Below, piece after piece: positions 36,972 to 54,637 of a stretch of DNA of 64,000 bases. This DNA comes from Myxococcota bacterium (lineage in GTDB: Bacteria > Myxococcota_A > UBA796 > CAJQPC01): positions 1-64,000 of the forward strand of contig JAKLKD010000002.1 of NCBI GenBank assembly GCA_023150845.1, read 5' to 3'. Both the position numbers and the translations under genes were made by a program. The notes under the pieces are model-generated. The model was not told the DNA's origin. It saw only the letters and a list, made by a program, of their open reading frames with translations, and made no database searches. Numbering within the stretch: position 1 is the stretch's first letter; each line of letters opens with the position of its first letter.

Positions 36972-37358
36972 ATGGCGACTCAGGCTGAAGTTGTCGACTA
37001 CATCAAGAACCTCAAGCTCTCCGAGGTCAAGGCCCTCATCTCGATCCTCGAGGACGAGCTGGGCGTGAAGGCCTCCGCTCCCGTCGTCGCCGTCGCTGGC
37101 GGCGGTGGTGGCGCGGCCCCCGCGGCGGCTGAGCCCGTCGAGGAGAAGACCGAGTTCACCGTCGTGCTCAAGGCCGCCGGTGCCAACAAGATCGGCGTCA
37201 TCAAGGTCATCCGTGAGCTCACGGGCCTCGGTCTCAAGGAGGCCAAGGACCTGGTCGAGGGCGCTCCTCAGGTCGTCAAGGAGAACATCGACAAGGATGC
37301 CTCCGAGGCCGCCAAGAAGAAGCTCGTCGAGGCTGGCGCCGAGGTCGAGATCAAGTAG
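36972..37358 (+). CDS. rplL: 50S ribosomal protein L7/L12
   Basis: The 128-residue stalk protein recruits translational GTPases. The N-terminal dimerisation helices (1-32), a flexible Ala/Gly-rich hinge (33-56, with five Gly in a row) and the C-terminal factor-binding domain [39 protein letters not shown] are all present. It is followed by an attenuator-like hairpin before rpoB. Confidence 0.97.
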   Translation: MATQAEVVDYIKNLKLSEVKALISILEDELGVKASAPVVAVAGGGGGAAPAAAEPVEEKTEFTVVLKAAGANKIGVIKVIRELTGLGLKEAKDLVEGAPQVVKENIDKDASEAAKKKLVEAGAEVEIK

Positions 37359-37766
37359 TTGACGGAAGGTGTCGCGCTGGCGGCGCGCGTAAGCTCGCCC
37401 CAGCGCGATCCTCTTCTCTTGACAAACACGCCCAGGCATGTTCTGGGCGATGTTGTCACTCTGTTGTCTCTGTCTCCAAGCGCCTTCGGCGCCTATGAGA
37501 CCGCTGGCGTTCGCCAGCCCCCCTACGACACATCCCGCGAGACCGCACCCCTTTGATGGTCTACCCGGCTTCTGACGCGTCCTGCGCAGCAGAGAATGCT
37601 GCTGTCTCGTTGACATGCAGCGCGGTGAGCTGTGCCTGGGCTGGCCAGCTGGTGTTGCGCAAGGCGCCGTGGTCGAGACGTCCGGGGTTCCTGATGGTTT
37701 TCACTCCCGCGGCCGCGATGAGCCTACGCCCTCGGCTCCGCGCGCTGCATGATCGCTGAGGTCCTG
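37359..37766 (+). other. rplL-rpoB spacer (408 bp) with serial hairpins
   Basis: The spacer has no coding potential that could be supported. Besides the attenuator-like hairpin at 37372-37408, perfect stems occur at 37429-37449 (CGCCCAG/CTGGGCG), 37480-37492 (GCGCC/GGCGC), 37503-37518 (GCTGGC/GCCAGC) and 37586-37602 (GCAGCA/TGCTGC). TTGACA occurs at 37419-37424 and near 37612, without a convincing -10. In E. coli this spacer carries a partial terminator and an RNase III site that lower rpoBC expression relative to rplL. Confidence 0.6.
37372..37408 (+). terminator. attenuator-like hairpin between rplL and rpoB
   Basis: TCGCGCTGG (37372-37380) and CCAGCGCGA (37400-37408) are perfect 9-bp arms with a 19-nt loop, followed by the pyrimidine-rich TCCTCTTCTCTT. 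Position, just after rplL, matches the partial terminator known from other bacteria. Confidence 0.5.
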
Positions 37767-41957
<4,191 letters not shown>

Positions 41958-42068
41958 CCGCGCGGGGTCATCCCCCCTTCGTTTCTTAAAAAGATCTCGC
42001 GCAGGGGCGACTCGCGGCCCAAGAGGCTGTCGCATGTCGCCCTCCAATGACCCTTCCAGGAGTCAGCC

Positions 42069-46880
<4,812 letters not shown>

Positions 46881-46905
46881 CGATCGCCTCATTTCGCTCC
46901 TGTTC

Positions 46906-46934
46906 TTGACTGGGGAGCGTCGTCCGAATAGATC
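46906..46934 (+). promoter_or_regulatory. candidate promoter of rpsL-rpsG
   Basis: TTGACT (46906-46911), a 17-bp spacer and TAGATC (46929-46934) lie between rpoC and rpsL, leaving a leader of about 87 nt. The -35 matches five of six consensus positions. Confidence 0.5.
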
Positions 46935-47027
46935 GCCACGGTTCATGGGACGATCAGGCGGCGCGCCCCTCTCTCCAACGAGAGCTGCCCCCCTTCTCCT
47001 GTCGTCATTTCCTCAAGAGGTTCCCGG

Positions 47028-47402
47028 ATGCCCACCATCAACCAGCTCGTCCGTAAGGGACGGCAGAAGGTTGCGACCAAGTCCAAGTCGCCCGCCCTCA
47101 TGGGCTGCCCGCAGAAGCGCGGCGTCTGCACTCGCGTGTACACGACCACCCCCAAGAAGCCCAACTCGGCGCTCCGTAAGGTCGCCCGTGTTCGTCTCAC
47201 CAACGACATGGAGGTCACCGCCTACATCGGTGGTGAGGGTCACAACCTCCAGGAGCACTCCTCGGTGCTCATCCGTGGTGGTCGCGTCAAGGACCTGCCT
47301 GGCGTTCGGTACCACATCATTCGCGGCACCCTCGACTCCCAGGGCGTCAACGCCCGGCGCCAGGGCCGCTCCAAGTACGGCGCCAAGCGGCCCAAGAAGT
47401 AA
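47028..47402 (+). CDS. rpsL: 30S ribosomal protein S12
   Basis: The 124-residue decoding-centre protein has [17 protein letters not shown] with Lys43 and Lys44, and [16 protein letters not shown], the two loops where streptomycin-resistance changes arise. Both are wild type. Cys residues at 27 and 34 are near the N-terminus. It is followed by rpsG after 11 bp in the str arrangement. Confidence 0.98.
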   Translation: MPTINQLVRKGRQKVATKSKSPALMGCPQKRGVCTRVYTTTPKKPNSALRKVARVRLTNDMEVTAYIGGEGHNLQEHSSVLIRGGRVKDLPGVRYHIIRGTLDSQGVNARRQGRSKYGAKRPKK

Positions 47403-47413
47403 GGTTCTGATCC

Positions 47414-47884
47414 ATGCCTCGTCGTCACGAAGTCCCCAAGCGTATTGTGCTGCCTGACCCCAAGTTTGGGGACAAGGCAGTGACCAAGTTCATGAACGCC
47501 GTGATGGAAGATGGGAAGAAGGCCGTCGCCGAGTCCATCGTCTATGGTGCGTTCGATGTCATCGAGGATCGCACCCGCGAGGAGCCCATCAAGGTCTTCC
47601 GTCGGGCGCTTGAGAACGTCTCTCCCTTGGTGGAGGTCAAGTCTCGCCGCGTGGGTGGCTCTACCTACCAGGTGCCGATCGAGGTCCGCAACGATCGTCG
47701 GATGGCGCTCGCGATGCGGTGGATCATCATCTTCGCCCGCAAGCGCAGCGGCCGCTCTATGCAAGAGAAGCTCGCCAACGAGCTGATCGAGGCCTCCCAC
47801 AACCGCGGCAACGCGGTCAAGCGGAAGGACGAGACCCACCGTATGGCTGAGGCCAACAAGGCGTTCGCGCACTACCGCTGGTAG
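47414..47884 (+). CDS. rpsG: 30S ribosomal protein S7
   Basis: The 156-residue head-domain protein binds 16S rRNA and in E. coli also represses str mRNA. Segments [31 protein letters not shown] and [22 protein letters not shown] are typical. The C-terminus ends [10 protein letters not shown] strong terminator follows within 20 bp, so the rpsL-rpsG transcript probably ends here. Confidence 0.97.
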   Translation: MPRRHEVPKRIVLPDPKFGDKAVTKFMNAVMEDGKKAVAESIVYGAFDVIEDRTREEPIKVFRRALENVSPLVEVKSRRVGGSTYQVPIEVRNDRRMALAMRWIIIFARKRSGRSMQEKLANELIEASHNRGNAVKRKDETHRMAEANKAFAHYRW

Positions 47885-47903
47885 TCGCGCTCTCTCCTCC
47901 TCG

Positions 47904-47947
47904 CGGCCCGTTGAGCGCTCTGGTGCTCAGCGGGCCGTGTCTTTTTT
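47904..47947 (+). terminator. intrinsic terminator after rpsG
   Basis: CGGCCCGTTGAGC (47904-47916) pairs with GCTCAGCGGGCCG (47925-47937) over 13 bp with one G-U, loop of 8 nt, followed by TGTC and six T (47942-47947). This is the clearest intrinsic terminator in the window. It ends only 3 bp before the start codon of the EF-G-like gene. Confidence 0.9.
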
Positions 47948-47950
47948 CTG

Positions 47951-50044
47951 ATGGACCCGATGATCCGCCGCATCCGAAACATCGGCATCCTCGCGCACAT
48001 CGACGCCGGGAAGACCACGCTCACCGAGCGGATCCTCACGGCGACGGGCCGTATCCGCATCCCCGGCGAGGTCGATGACGGCACGGCGACGATGGACTTC
48101 ATGGTCCAGGAGCGTGAGCGCGGCATCACCATCGGGGCCGCGGCGACCCGGGTGGGCTGGCGTGACCACATCATCCACCTCATCGACACCCCGGGGCACG
48201 TCGACTTCACCATCGAGGTCGAGCGCTCTTTGCGTGTGCTCGACGGGGCGATCGTCGTGCTCTCCGCGAGCGAAGGGGTCCAGCCCCAGACCGAGCACGT
48301 CTGGGCCCAGGCTGATGCCCGCCGGGTGCCCCGCCTCGTGTTCATCAACAAGCTCGATCGGGTCGGCGCGGACTTTGAGCGCTGCCTCGCGGATCTCCAG
48401 ACCCGCCTGAACGCCCCGGCGGTGCCGTTCCAGCTCCCGGTCATCGAGGACGGGCGCCTGCGGGGCGTGATCGACCTGGTGCGCTCCCGCCTCTTGACCT
48501 TCACCCCGAAGGATCGTGGGGTGATCGTGCAGGCGGCGCCCGTGCCCCCGAGTCTGGAGGTCGAGCTAGCGTTTGGGCGAGAGGCCCTCCTCAACGCCGC
48601 CTTACACAGCGACGCGGTGATGGAGCGGTACCTCAGCGCCGGAGAGGTGACCCCCGCCGAGCTCTACGCCGACGCCCGCCTGCGGGTGCTCGACGGGTCG
48701 CTGGTGCCGGTGTTCTGCGGCGCGGCGAAGCACCACCAGGGCGTGCACCCGCTCCTCGACGCCGTCGTCGAGCTGCTCCCGTCCCCGGCGGATCTGGGCC
48801 CCTGCTACGGCCTGAGCGCCGTCGGCCGGGGCACCTCCGAGCGTCGCGCCCCTGACGTCTCCGAGCGCGCCTGCGCCTTGGTCTTTAAGCTCGGGCACGA
48901 CCGCGACGAGGGCCTGATCGCCTTCACCCGGGTGTACTCCGGGGCGCTGCGTGTCGGCGACGTCGTGCTCAACCCGCGCACGGGCGGGCAAGACACGATC
49001 ACCCAGCTCTTCGCCGCCCACGCCGAGGAGCTCGAGCCCGTGAGCGTCGCCGAGGCGGGCACGATCACCGTGGTCGCCGGGCTCACCGCGCCGACGACCG
49101 GGGACACCCTCTGCGACCCCGCCGCCCCCCTGCTCCTGGAGCCGCTCACGCCGCCCTCCCCGGTGCTCGGCGTGGTGATCGAGGCCGAGACCGTAGAGAG
49201 CGAGGAGCGCCTCAACGCCGCCCTGCAGCGCCCGCTGCTAGAGGACCCGACCCTGCGCCTCACCGTTGACCCCCAGACCGGCCAGCGGGTCCTGGAGGGC
49301 ATGGGTGAGCTCCACCTGGAGATCGCCGTCGAGCGCCTGCGTCGGGAGCACGAGCTCGCCCTGCGCGTCGGCAAGCCCCGGGTCACCTACCTCCTCGCGC
49401 CGGGCCTCGCCGCGGAAGGGGAGGGGACGCACCGCCTCGTGACGGGCGCCGGGGAGCAGCGGGCGACGCTCCAGGTCCGCGTCACCCCCCAGGCCGACCA
49501 GGCCGCGGTGACCATCGAGCCCGGCTGGGCGGCGATCGCCCTGCCTGAAGATTACGCCGAGGCGATCGTCAGCGCGCTGCGCGCTGGGGTCGAGCGCGCG
49601 CTCGGCGGCGGGGCGCCTTTGGCCTTCGCGCGGGTCTCCGTGAGCGGCGGATCGTGTGAGCCAGGGCCTGGGGCGCTGATCGCCGCCCGGGTCGCCGCGG
49701 GCCTCGCCTTGGACGACGCGCTGAAAAGATCGTCGATCATGGTGATGGAGCCGATCATGCGCCTTGAGGTTCGCACGCCGGGCGACTATATGGGCGGGGT
49801 CCTGGGTGACCTCCAGGCGCGACGCGGGATCGTCACCTCGACGACGCCGAGACCGCCGCTCCAGGTCATCGAGGCCGACGTGCCCCTCGCGGAGCTGGTT
49901 GGTTACACAACCGCCCTGCGATCGGCCACCCAAGGCCGCTCGTCGGCCAGCATCCACTTCTCTCGTCATTCCCCAGCGCCCCCTAAGCTCTCTCGCCTCA
50001 TCTTCGAGCCCCTCGTGGGTGATCGTGTAAAGAGCGAACCGTGA
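47951..50044 (+). CDS. divergent elongation factor G paralogue (EF-G2/mtEFG2-like)
   Basis: This 697-residue translational GTPase occupies the usual fusA slot. The G domain is complete: AHIDAGKTT (15-23), ERERGITI, DTPGHVDFT and NKLDR. The pattern VDDGTATMDFMVQERERGITIGAAAT resembles mitochondrial EF-G2 and the spd-type EF-G2 more than canonical EF-G. Domain V is conserved (GDYMGGVLGDLQARRGIV, LRSATQGRSS). Domain IV is degenerate: the loop DGSxHDVDSS of translocases reads SGGSCEPGP (565-573), and the GGRGQY loop reads TGAGEQRA. It may act in ribosome recycling or another GTPase step rather than translocation. ATG 47951 (or 47960) has no SD. Codon choice is less biased than in adjacent ribosomal genes. 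Confidence 0.85.
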   Translation: MDPMIRRIRNIGILAHIDAGKTTLTERILTATGRIRIPGEVDDGTATMDFMVQERERGITIGAAATRVGWRDHIIHLIDTPGHVDFTIEVERSLRVLDGAIVVLSASEGVQPQTEHVWAQADARRVPRLVFINKLDRVGADFERCLADLQTRLNAPAVPFQLPVIEDGRLRGVIDLVRSRLLTFTPKDRGVIVQAAPVPPSLEVELAFGREALLNAALHSDAVMERYLSAGEVTPAELYADARLRVLDGSLVPVFCGAAKHHQGVHPLLDAVVELLPSPADLGPCYGLSAVGRGTSERRAPDVSERACALVFKLGHDRDEGLIAFTRVYSGALRVGDVVLNPRTGGQDTITQLFAAHAEELEPVSVAEAGTITVVAGLTAPTTGDTLCDPAAPLLLEPLTPPSPVLGVVIEAETVESEERLNAALQRPLLEDPTLRLTVDPQTGQRVLEGMGELHLEIAVERLRREHELALRVGKPRVTYLLAPGLAAEGEGTHRLVTGAGEQRATLQVRVTPQADQAAVTIEPGWAAIALPEDYAEAIVSALRAGVERALGGGAPLAFARVSVSGGSCEPGPGALIAARVAAGLALDDALKRSSIMVMEPIMRLEVRTPGDYMGGVLGDLQARRGIVTSTTPRPPLQVIEADVPLAELVGYTTALRSATQGRSSASIHFSRHSPAPPKLSRLIFEPLVGDRVKSEP

Positions 50045-50060
50045 TCCTCCTGCGCAAGAG

Positions 50061-50108
50061 CCCCTCTGAACCTGCCCCCGAACGCGCCGCTGATGCGGCA
50101 GAGAGGGG
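50061..50108 (+). terminator. nested hairpin after the EF-G-like gene
   Basis: CCCCTCT (50061-50067) and AGAGGGG (50102-50108) enclose a GCCGC-TGAT-GCGGC stem (50086-50099). It lies 17 bp after the stop codon. No T-tract follows, so it may be a weak terminator or part of the rpsJ leader. Confidence 0.4.
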
Positions 50109-50291
50109 AAAGGTGATCTTCAGGGTGGCCAACTCCGCAACGACCGGCTAAGCGCGGTTGTTGCGTCTTCTCGGAGTCGCTGTCCACCCCCCCCGGACAA
50201 CCACCCCGAACAGCCCGAATCCATCGAGCCCGCCGCGCCGGCCATCCACCGAGCAGGCTGGTACGTCAGAAACGAACAGGACCGTCATCTC

Positions 50292-50606
50292 ATGGCCAGC
50301 ACCAACAAGATTCGTATTCGTCTCAAGGCCTACGACCACAAGCTGCTGGATCGGAGCGCCGGGGAGATCGTTGAGACCGCTCGCCGCACTGGCGTGCGTA
50401 TTCGGGGCCCCTTCCCCCTTCCCACCACGGTCTCCCGCTGGACGGTTCTTCGTGGCCCTCACGTCGACAAGAAGTCCCGTGAGCAGTTCGAGCGCCGCAC
50501 GCACCACCGCCTCCTCGACATCCTTGAGCCCACTCAGCAGACCGTGGACGCGCTCATGAAGCTCGACCTCTCCGCTGGTGTTCACGTCGAGATCAAGCTG
50601 TCCTGA
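50292..50606 (+). CDS. rpsJ: 30S ribosomal protein S10
   Basis: The 104-residue head protein, also NusE in antitermination, has [35 protein letters not shown] and [15 protein letters not shown]. It leads the S10 gene group. The 247-bp upstream spacer could hold an S10 leader, but an L4-responsive structure was not identified. The next gene is rplD, not rplC. Confidence 0.97.
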   Translation: MASTNKIRIRLKAYDHKLLDRSAGEIVETARRTGVRIRGPFPLPTTVSRWTVLRGPHVDKKSREQFERRTHHRLLDILEPTQQTVDALMKLDLSAGVHVEIKLS

Positions 50607-50642
50607 GCGGACACCCTTCCCACTGATTCAGTCGGGCGCCTC

Positions 50643-50660
50643 CTCCTTGAGTCCAAGGAG
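50643..50660 (+). promoter_or_regulatory. hairpin containing an SD-like sequence between rpsJ and rplD
   Basis: CTCCTTG (50643-50649), loop AGTC and CAAGGAG (50654-50660) form a 7-bp stem in the 84-bp spacer where rplC is normally located. The right arm AAGGAG is SD-like but 31 bp from the rplD ATG, which has its own GGAG at about 50681. It may be a relic of a lost gene's ribosome-binding site or an RNA control element. Confidence 0.4.
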
Positions 50661-50690
50661 CGATAGCTGGCGTCACGATGGAGCTCAAAG

Positions 50691-51314
50691 ATGCCTACGA
50701 TTGACGTAGTCAACACTGCCAAGGAGACGGTCGGCTCGGTCGAGCTGCCCGACGACATCTTTGGCGTCGAAGTGAAAGAGCACCTCTTCTACACCGTGGT
50801 GCGGTACCAGCTCGCGAACCGTCGCGCTGGCACCCACAAGGTGAAGTCCCGGTGCGAGGTGTCCGGCGGTGGTCGTAAGCCCTTCAAGCAGAAGGGTACC
50901 GGCCGCGCTCGTCAGGGCACGATCCGCGCTCCCCAGATGCGGGGCGGCGGCATCGTCCACGGGCCGACCCCCCGGGACCACGGCTTCAAGGTCTCCAAGA
51001 AGGTCCGCCGCGCGGCCCTCTGCAGCGCCCTCTCCCGGCGCGTGCAGGAGTCCAAGCTGACGGTCTTCAACGCCTTCGAGCTCTCCGCGGTCAAGACCAA
51101 GGAGTTCCGCAAGGTGATGGACAGCTTCGGCTTCGACGATCTGCTGCTCATCCTCCCCGAGAAGGACAACGCCGTCTACCTGTCGGCGCGGAACCTTCCC
51201 GACGTGCAGGTGCTGCCGGTCGCCGGGCTCAACGTCTACGACGTGCTCAAGCACAAGAACATCGCGGTCACCAGCGCTGCGGTCGACTCCATCGTGTCGC
51301 GGCTGGGGAGGTGA
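50691..51314 (+). CDS. rplD: 50S ribosomal protein L4
   Basis: The 207-residue protein lines the exit tunnel with its extended loop KPFKQKGTGRARQGTIRAPQMRGGGIVHGP and has the globular part VFNAFELSAVKTKEFRKVM. In E. coli L4 represses its own operon. ATG follows GGAG. It directly follows rpsJ here because rplC is missing. rplW starts 3 bp after its stop. Confidence 0.97.
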   Translation: MPTIDVVNTAKETVGSVELPDDIFGVEVKEHLFYTVVRYQLANRRAGTHKVKSRCEVSGGGRKPFKQKGTGRARQGTIRAPQMRGGGIVHGPTPRDHGFKVSKKVRRAALCSALSRRVQESKLTVFNAFELSAVKTKEFRKVMDSFGFDDLLLILPEKDNAVYLSARNLPDVQVLPVAGLNVYDVLKHKNIAVTSAAVDSIVSRLGR

Positions 51315-51317
51315 GAG

Positions 51318-51617
51318 ATGGCGCAGATTCATGATGTCCTCCTCCGTCCGCTGACCACCGAGAAGGGCGCCGTCCTGGAGTCCTCCGAGAACACCTACGT
51401 CTTCGCCGTTGGCCTCAAGGCCAACAAGATCCAGATCAAGGCCGCTGTTGAGGCCTTCTTCGGGGTGAGCGTCGAGGCGGTGCGGACTTCGGTGGTCCGT
51501 GGCAAAAACAAGCGTTTCGGTCGCCACTCCGGGCGTCGTTCTGACTGGAAGAAGGCGTACGTCAAGCTCGCGAGCGGCGACGTGCTGAACTTCTTCAGCG
51601 ACGAAGCTCAGGTCTGA
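51318..51617 (+). CDS. rplW: 50S ribosomal protein L23
   Basis: The 99-residue exit-tunnel protein, docking site for trigger factor and SRP, has [25 protein letters not shown] and the [21 protein letters not shown] stretch. Length matches the family (about 100). rplB follows after 16 bp. Confidence 0.96.
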   Translation: MAQIHDVLLRPLTTEKGAVLESSENTYVFAVGLKANKIQIKAAVEAFFGVSVEAVRTSVVRGKNKRFGRHSGRRSDWKKAYVKLASGDVLNFFSDEAQV

Positions 51618-51633
51618 GGTCATTGAGGTAGAC

Positions 51634-52458
51634 ATGGGAACCAAGAGCTTCAAGCCTACGAGCAACGGCCTCCGCTTCAAGACGGTGTCGGACTTCGCTG
51701 AGATCACCACGAGCTCCCCGGAGCGTTCGCTGGTCCTCCCGATGCGTGGCACTGGCGGTCGTAACAACTTCGGCCGCGTCACCAGCCGCTTCCGCGGCGG
51801 TGGTCACAAGCGCCGTTACCGTCTCATCGACTTCCGTCGTGACAAGCAGGGCGTGCCCGGCCGCGTCGCGTCCGTGGAGTACGATCCCAACCGCACCGCG
51901 AACATCGCCCTCATCCAGTACATGGACGGCGAGAAGCGGTACATCCTGCACCCCGTCAACCTGAACGTCGGCGACACCATCGTCACCAGCGACCAGGCTG
52001 ACATCAAGCCCGGGAACGCGATGCGCCTCGCCTCCGTCCCGCTGGGCACCTGGGTGCACAACGTGGAGCTCTACCCCGCTCGCGGTGGTCAGCTCTGCCG
52101 GTCCGCCGGGAGCTACGCTCAGGTGATGGCGAAGGAGAACAGCTATGTCCTCCTCCGTCTGCCCTCCGGCGAGCTCCGTCGTGTCCACGAGAACTGCCTA
52201 GCCACCATCGGCCAGGTCGGTAACCTCGAGCACGAGAACATCTCTCTGGGTAAGGCGGGTCGCGCTCGGTGGCTGGGGCGTCGTCCTCACAACCGCGGCG
52301 TCACCATGAACCCCATCGACCACCCGCACGGTGGTGGTGAGGGCAAGACCTCCGGCGGTCGTCACCCCGTGACGCCCTGGGGTCAGCCCACTCGTGGATA
52401 CAAGACTCGCTCGCGCAAGAAGCCGAGCACCGCCTTCATCGTCAAGCGCCGTAAGTAG
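51634..52458 (+). CDS. rplB: 50S ribosomal protein L2
   Basis: The 274-residue protein is near the peptidyl-transferase centre and subunit bridge B7b. [26 protein letters not shown] is the N-terminal signature. The essential C-terminal [18 protein letters not shown] has His230 (E. coli His229). rpsS follows after 14 bp. Confidence 0.97.
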   Translation: MGTKSFKPTSNGLRFKTVSDFAEITTSSPERSLVLPMRGTGGRNNFGRVTSRFRGGGHKRRYRLIDFRRDKQGVPGRVASVEYDPNRTANIALIQYMDGEKRYILHPVNLNVGDTIVTSDQADIKPGNAMRLASVPLGTWVHNVELYPARGGQLCRSAGSYAQVMAKENSYVLLRLPSGELRRVHENCLATIGQVGNLEHENISLGKAGRARWLGRRPHNRGVTMNPIDHPHGGGEGKTSGGRHPVTPWGQPTRGYKTRSRKKPSTAFIVKRRK

Positions 52459-52472
52459 GTTCAGGAGTTCTC

Positions 52473-52754
52473 GTGGCACGCTCAATCAAGAAGGGCCCCT
52501 TCGTGGATGCCCACCTGGAGAAGAAGGCGGTGCTCGCCCGGAGCTCCGGCCAAGGCGCCCCTGTCGTCAAGACCTGGAGTCGGCGCTCTACCATCCTCCC
52601 CGACTTCATCGGGTTGACGTTCGCGGTTCACAACGGTAAAAAGTTCGTGACCGTGTATGTGACGGAGAACATGGTCGGGCACAAGCTCGGCGAGTTCGCC
52701 CCTACCCGTACCTTCTTCGGCCACGCCGCGGATCGGAAAACAAAGGTGCGCTGA
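52473..52754 (+). CDS. rpsS: 30S ribosomal protein S19
   Basis: The 93-residue head protein starts with GTG 52473 behind AGGAG. It has [64 protein letters not shown] and ends KTKVR. The next gene is 85 bp away, with a hairpin between. Confidence 0.96.
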   Translation: MARSIKKGPFVDAHLEKKAVLARSSGQGAPVVKTWSRRSTILPDFIGLTFAVHNGKKFVTVYVTENMVGHKLGEFAPTRTFFGHAADRKTKVR

Positions 52755-52755
52755 G

Positions 52756-52773
52756 CGCGCGAGGGGTCGCGCG
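52756..52773 (+). other. hairpin between rpsS and rplV
   Basis: CGCGCGA (52756-52762), loop GGGG and TCGCGCG (52767-52773) form a perfect 7-bp stem directly after the rpsS stop. It could stabilise or partly terminate the message. No T-tract. Confidence 0.4.
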
Positions 52774-52839
52774 ACAGTCGCGGCCTACGCGCTCCACAGC
52801 GTGCCCATCACTTCGCTCACGGAGCGATAGGGTCATCAA

Positions 52840-53193
52840 ATGGAGTCTACAGCCATTCTCCGATTCGCGCGGGTGTCGGCCCAGAAGGCCCGCCTCGTGG
52901 CCGATCTGATTCGCGGTCGGGACGTTGGGCAGGCGCTTGAGGTGCTGACGTTCACCAACAAGAAGTCCGCCCCGCTCATCAAGAAGCTCATCGAGTCTGC
53001 GGTCGCCAACGCCGAGCACAGCTCCAAGGTCAAGTCCAGCGAGGTCGACATCGACGCTCTGTACGTCAAGTCGATCATGGTTGACCAGGGGACCACGCTT
53101 CGTCGTTTCCGGCCTCGCGCGCAGGGTCGGGCCACCCCGATCCGCAAGCAGACCGCCCACATCACCGTGGTCCTTGGGACGCGGGAGGAGTAA
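52840..53193 (+). CDS. rplV: 50S ribosomal protein L22
   Basis: The 117-residue exit-tunnel protein has [27 protein letters not shown] at its start, and the loop [25 protein letters not shown] that reaches into the tunnel, near macrolide-resistance positions. rpsC follows after 6 bp. Confidence 0.96.
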   Translation: MESTAILRFARVSAQKARLVADLIRGRDVGQALEVLTFTNKKSAPLIKKLIESAVANAEHSSKVKSSEVDIDALYVKSIMVDQGTTLRRFRPRAQGRATPIRKQTAHITVVLGTREE

Positions 53194-53199
53194 GTCGTC

Positions 53200-53841
53200 A
53201 TGGGTCAAAAAGTTCACCCTGTCGGCTTCCGAGTCGGCATCGTTCGTGGTTGGGATGCCCAGTGGTATGCCGACAAGAACTACCAGCGCTTCCTCCATGA
53301 GGACGTCGCGATCCGGAAGTACGTCAAAGAGAAGTACGCGCAGGCGAGCATCTCTCGCGTGACCATTGAGCGCGCCGCCAACAAGGCGAAGGTGTTCATC
53401 CACGCGGCGAAGCCTGGCATCATCCTCGGCAAGCGCGCGACCGGCCTGGAGAGCCTGCGGAGCGATCTGCAGAAGCTCACGTCCACCGAGATCTACCCGA
53501 ACGTCATCGAGGTTCGGAAGGTTGAGACGGACGCCCAGCTCGTGGCGGAGAACATCGCCGCTCAGCTCGTGAAGCGTGTGTCCTTCCGTCGCGCCCTCAA
53601 GAAGGCGATGACCCAGGCGACGCGCTCCGGCGCCAAGGGCGTCAAGGTTATGTGCAGCGGGCGTCTCGGCGGGGCTGAGATGTCTCGTCGTGAGTGGTAC
53701 CACGAGGGACGAGTTCCCCTTCACACCCTCCGTGCCGACATCGACTACGGCTTCGCTGAGGCGAAGACCACCTACGGTGTCATCGGCGTCAAGGTCTGGG
53801 TGTTCAAGGGTGAGATTCTGCCCGGTGACGATGAGCGTTGA
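53200..53841 (+). CDS. rpsC: 30S ribosomal protein S3
   Basis: The 213-residue protein at the mRNA entry has [14 protein letters not shown], a KH domain around [26 protein letters not shown] sequence ([21 protein letters not shown]), and the C-terminal [21 protein letters not shown] part ([19 protein letters not shown]). It is about 20 residues shorter than E. coli S3 at the C-terminus, a common variation. Confidence 0.96.
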   Translation: MGQKVHPVGFRVGIVRGWDAQWYADKNYQRFLHEDVAIRKYVKEKYAQASISRVTIERAANKAKVFIHAAKPGIILGKRATGLESLRSDLQKLTSTEIYPNVIEVRKVETDAQLVAENIAAQLVKRVSFRRALKKAMTQATRSGAKGVKVMCSGRLGGAEMSRREWYHEGRVPLHTLRADIDYGFAEAKTTYGVIGVKVWVFKGEILPGDDER

Positions 53842-53871
53842 GGCCGTCCTGGCCCAGGAGTGTTCAGTACC

Positions 53872-54288
53872 ATGCTGTCTCCCAAGCGTGTCAAGTACCG
53901 CAAGCAGCAGAAGGGCAGGATGAATGGGCTGTCGTACCGCGGCAGCGACGTCTCCTTCGGCGAGTTTGCTCTTCAGGCCACAGGTTGTGGCCGCATCACC
54001 GCGCGTCAGCTCGAGGCGGCGCGTATCGCGTTGACCCGTCACGTGAAGCGCGGTGGTAAAGTCTGGATCCGGATCTTCCCGGACAAGCCCATCTCCAAGA
54101 AGCCGGCCGAGACCCGAATGGGTAAAGGTAAGGGCGCTCCTGAGCTGTGGGTCGCGGTGATTCAGCCTGGTCGCGTCTTGTACGAGATCGAGGGTGTCGC
54201 CGAGGACGTGGCCATGGAAGCTCTTCGTCGCGCTGGCCACAAGCTTCCGCTTGAGTGGCGTGTCGTCAAGCGGGAAGGGGTCATCTGA
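53872..54288 (+). CDS. rplP: 50S ribosomal protein L16
   Basis: The 138-residue protein is near the A-site tRNA elbow. [19 protein letters not shown] is the standard N-terminus, so ATG 53872 is taken rather than the in-frame GTG four codons earlier. [30 protein letters not shown] and [26 protein letters not shown] are diagnostic. The stop overlaps the rpmC ATG by one base (TGATG). Confidence 0.96.
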   Translation: MLSPKRVKYRKQQKGRMNGLSYRGSDVSFGEFALQATGCGRITARQLEAARIALTRHVKRGGKVWIRIFPDKPISKKPAETRMGKGKGAPELWVAVIQPGRVLYEIEGVAEDVAMEALRRAGHKLPLEWRVVKREGVI

Positions 54289-54605
54289 TGAAGTACTCTG
54301 AGCTCACAAGCCTCTCTGACGAGCAGCTTGTTCACAAGGAGCTGGCGCTTGAGCGCGAGCTCACGGCTTTCCGCTTCCGGCTCTTCACCAACCAGCTGGA
54401 CGACAACTCCAAGCTGAAGAAGATCCGCAAGGACATCGCCCGCGTTCAGACCGCGGCTCGCGCTCGCGAGCTGGCCCAGGGGCTCGCCCCGAACGGTCTG
54501 CGGGACCGCTTTAAGGCTACGTTCCAGGCCCAGGCCCTCAGCGGCCGTCAGGAGGGATCGTCCTTCCTCAAGGGTGTGGTTGACAAGGCTGGCGGTAACG
54601 AGTAA
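54288..54605 (+). CDS. rpmC: 50S ribosomal protein L29 with C-terminal extension
   Basis: The first 67 residues ([39 protein letters not shown] ... ELAQGLA) are normal L29 with its two long helices near the tunnel exit. The total is 105 residues, whereas most bacterial L29 proteins have 60-75, so about 38 residues (ending FLKGVVDKAGGNE) are extra. The start codon overlaps the rplP stop. After it comes a 199-bp spacer with a hairpin before rpsQ. Confidence 0.9.
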   Translation: MKYSELTSLSDEQLVHKELALERELTAFRFRLFTNQLDDNSKLKKIRKDIARVQTAARARELAQGLAPNGLRDRFKATFQAQALSGRQEGSSFLKGVVDKAGGNE

Positions 54606-54612
54606 GTAGCAG

Positions 54613-54637
54613 TGCCCGACGCCGAGCGTGTCGGGCA
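54613..54637 (+). terminator. hairpin after rpmC
   Basis: TGCCCGAC (54613-54620) and GTCGGGCA (54630-54637) form a perfect 8-bp stem with a 9-nt loop, 8 bp after the rpmC stop. It interrupts the normally tight rpmC-rpsQ junction. No T-tract follows, so partial termination or RNA processing is possible. Confidence 0.45.

Noticed and set aside
50607..50690. A truncated rplC remnant
   Set aside because: The 84-bp spacer has no L3-like codons in any frame. Only a short hairpin is present.
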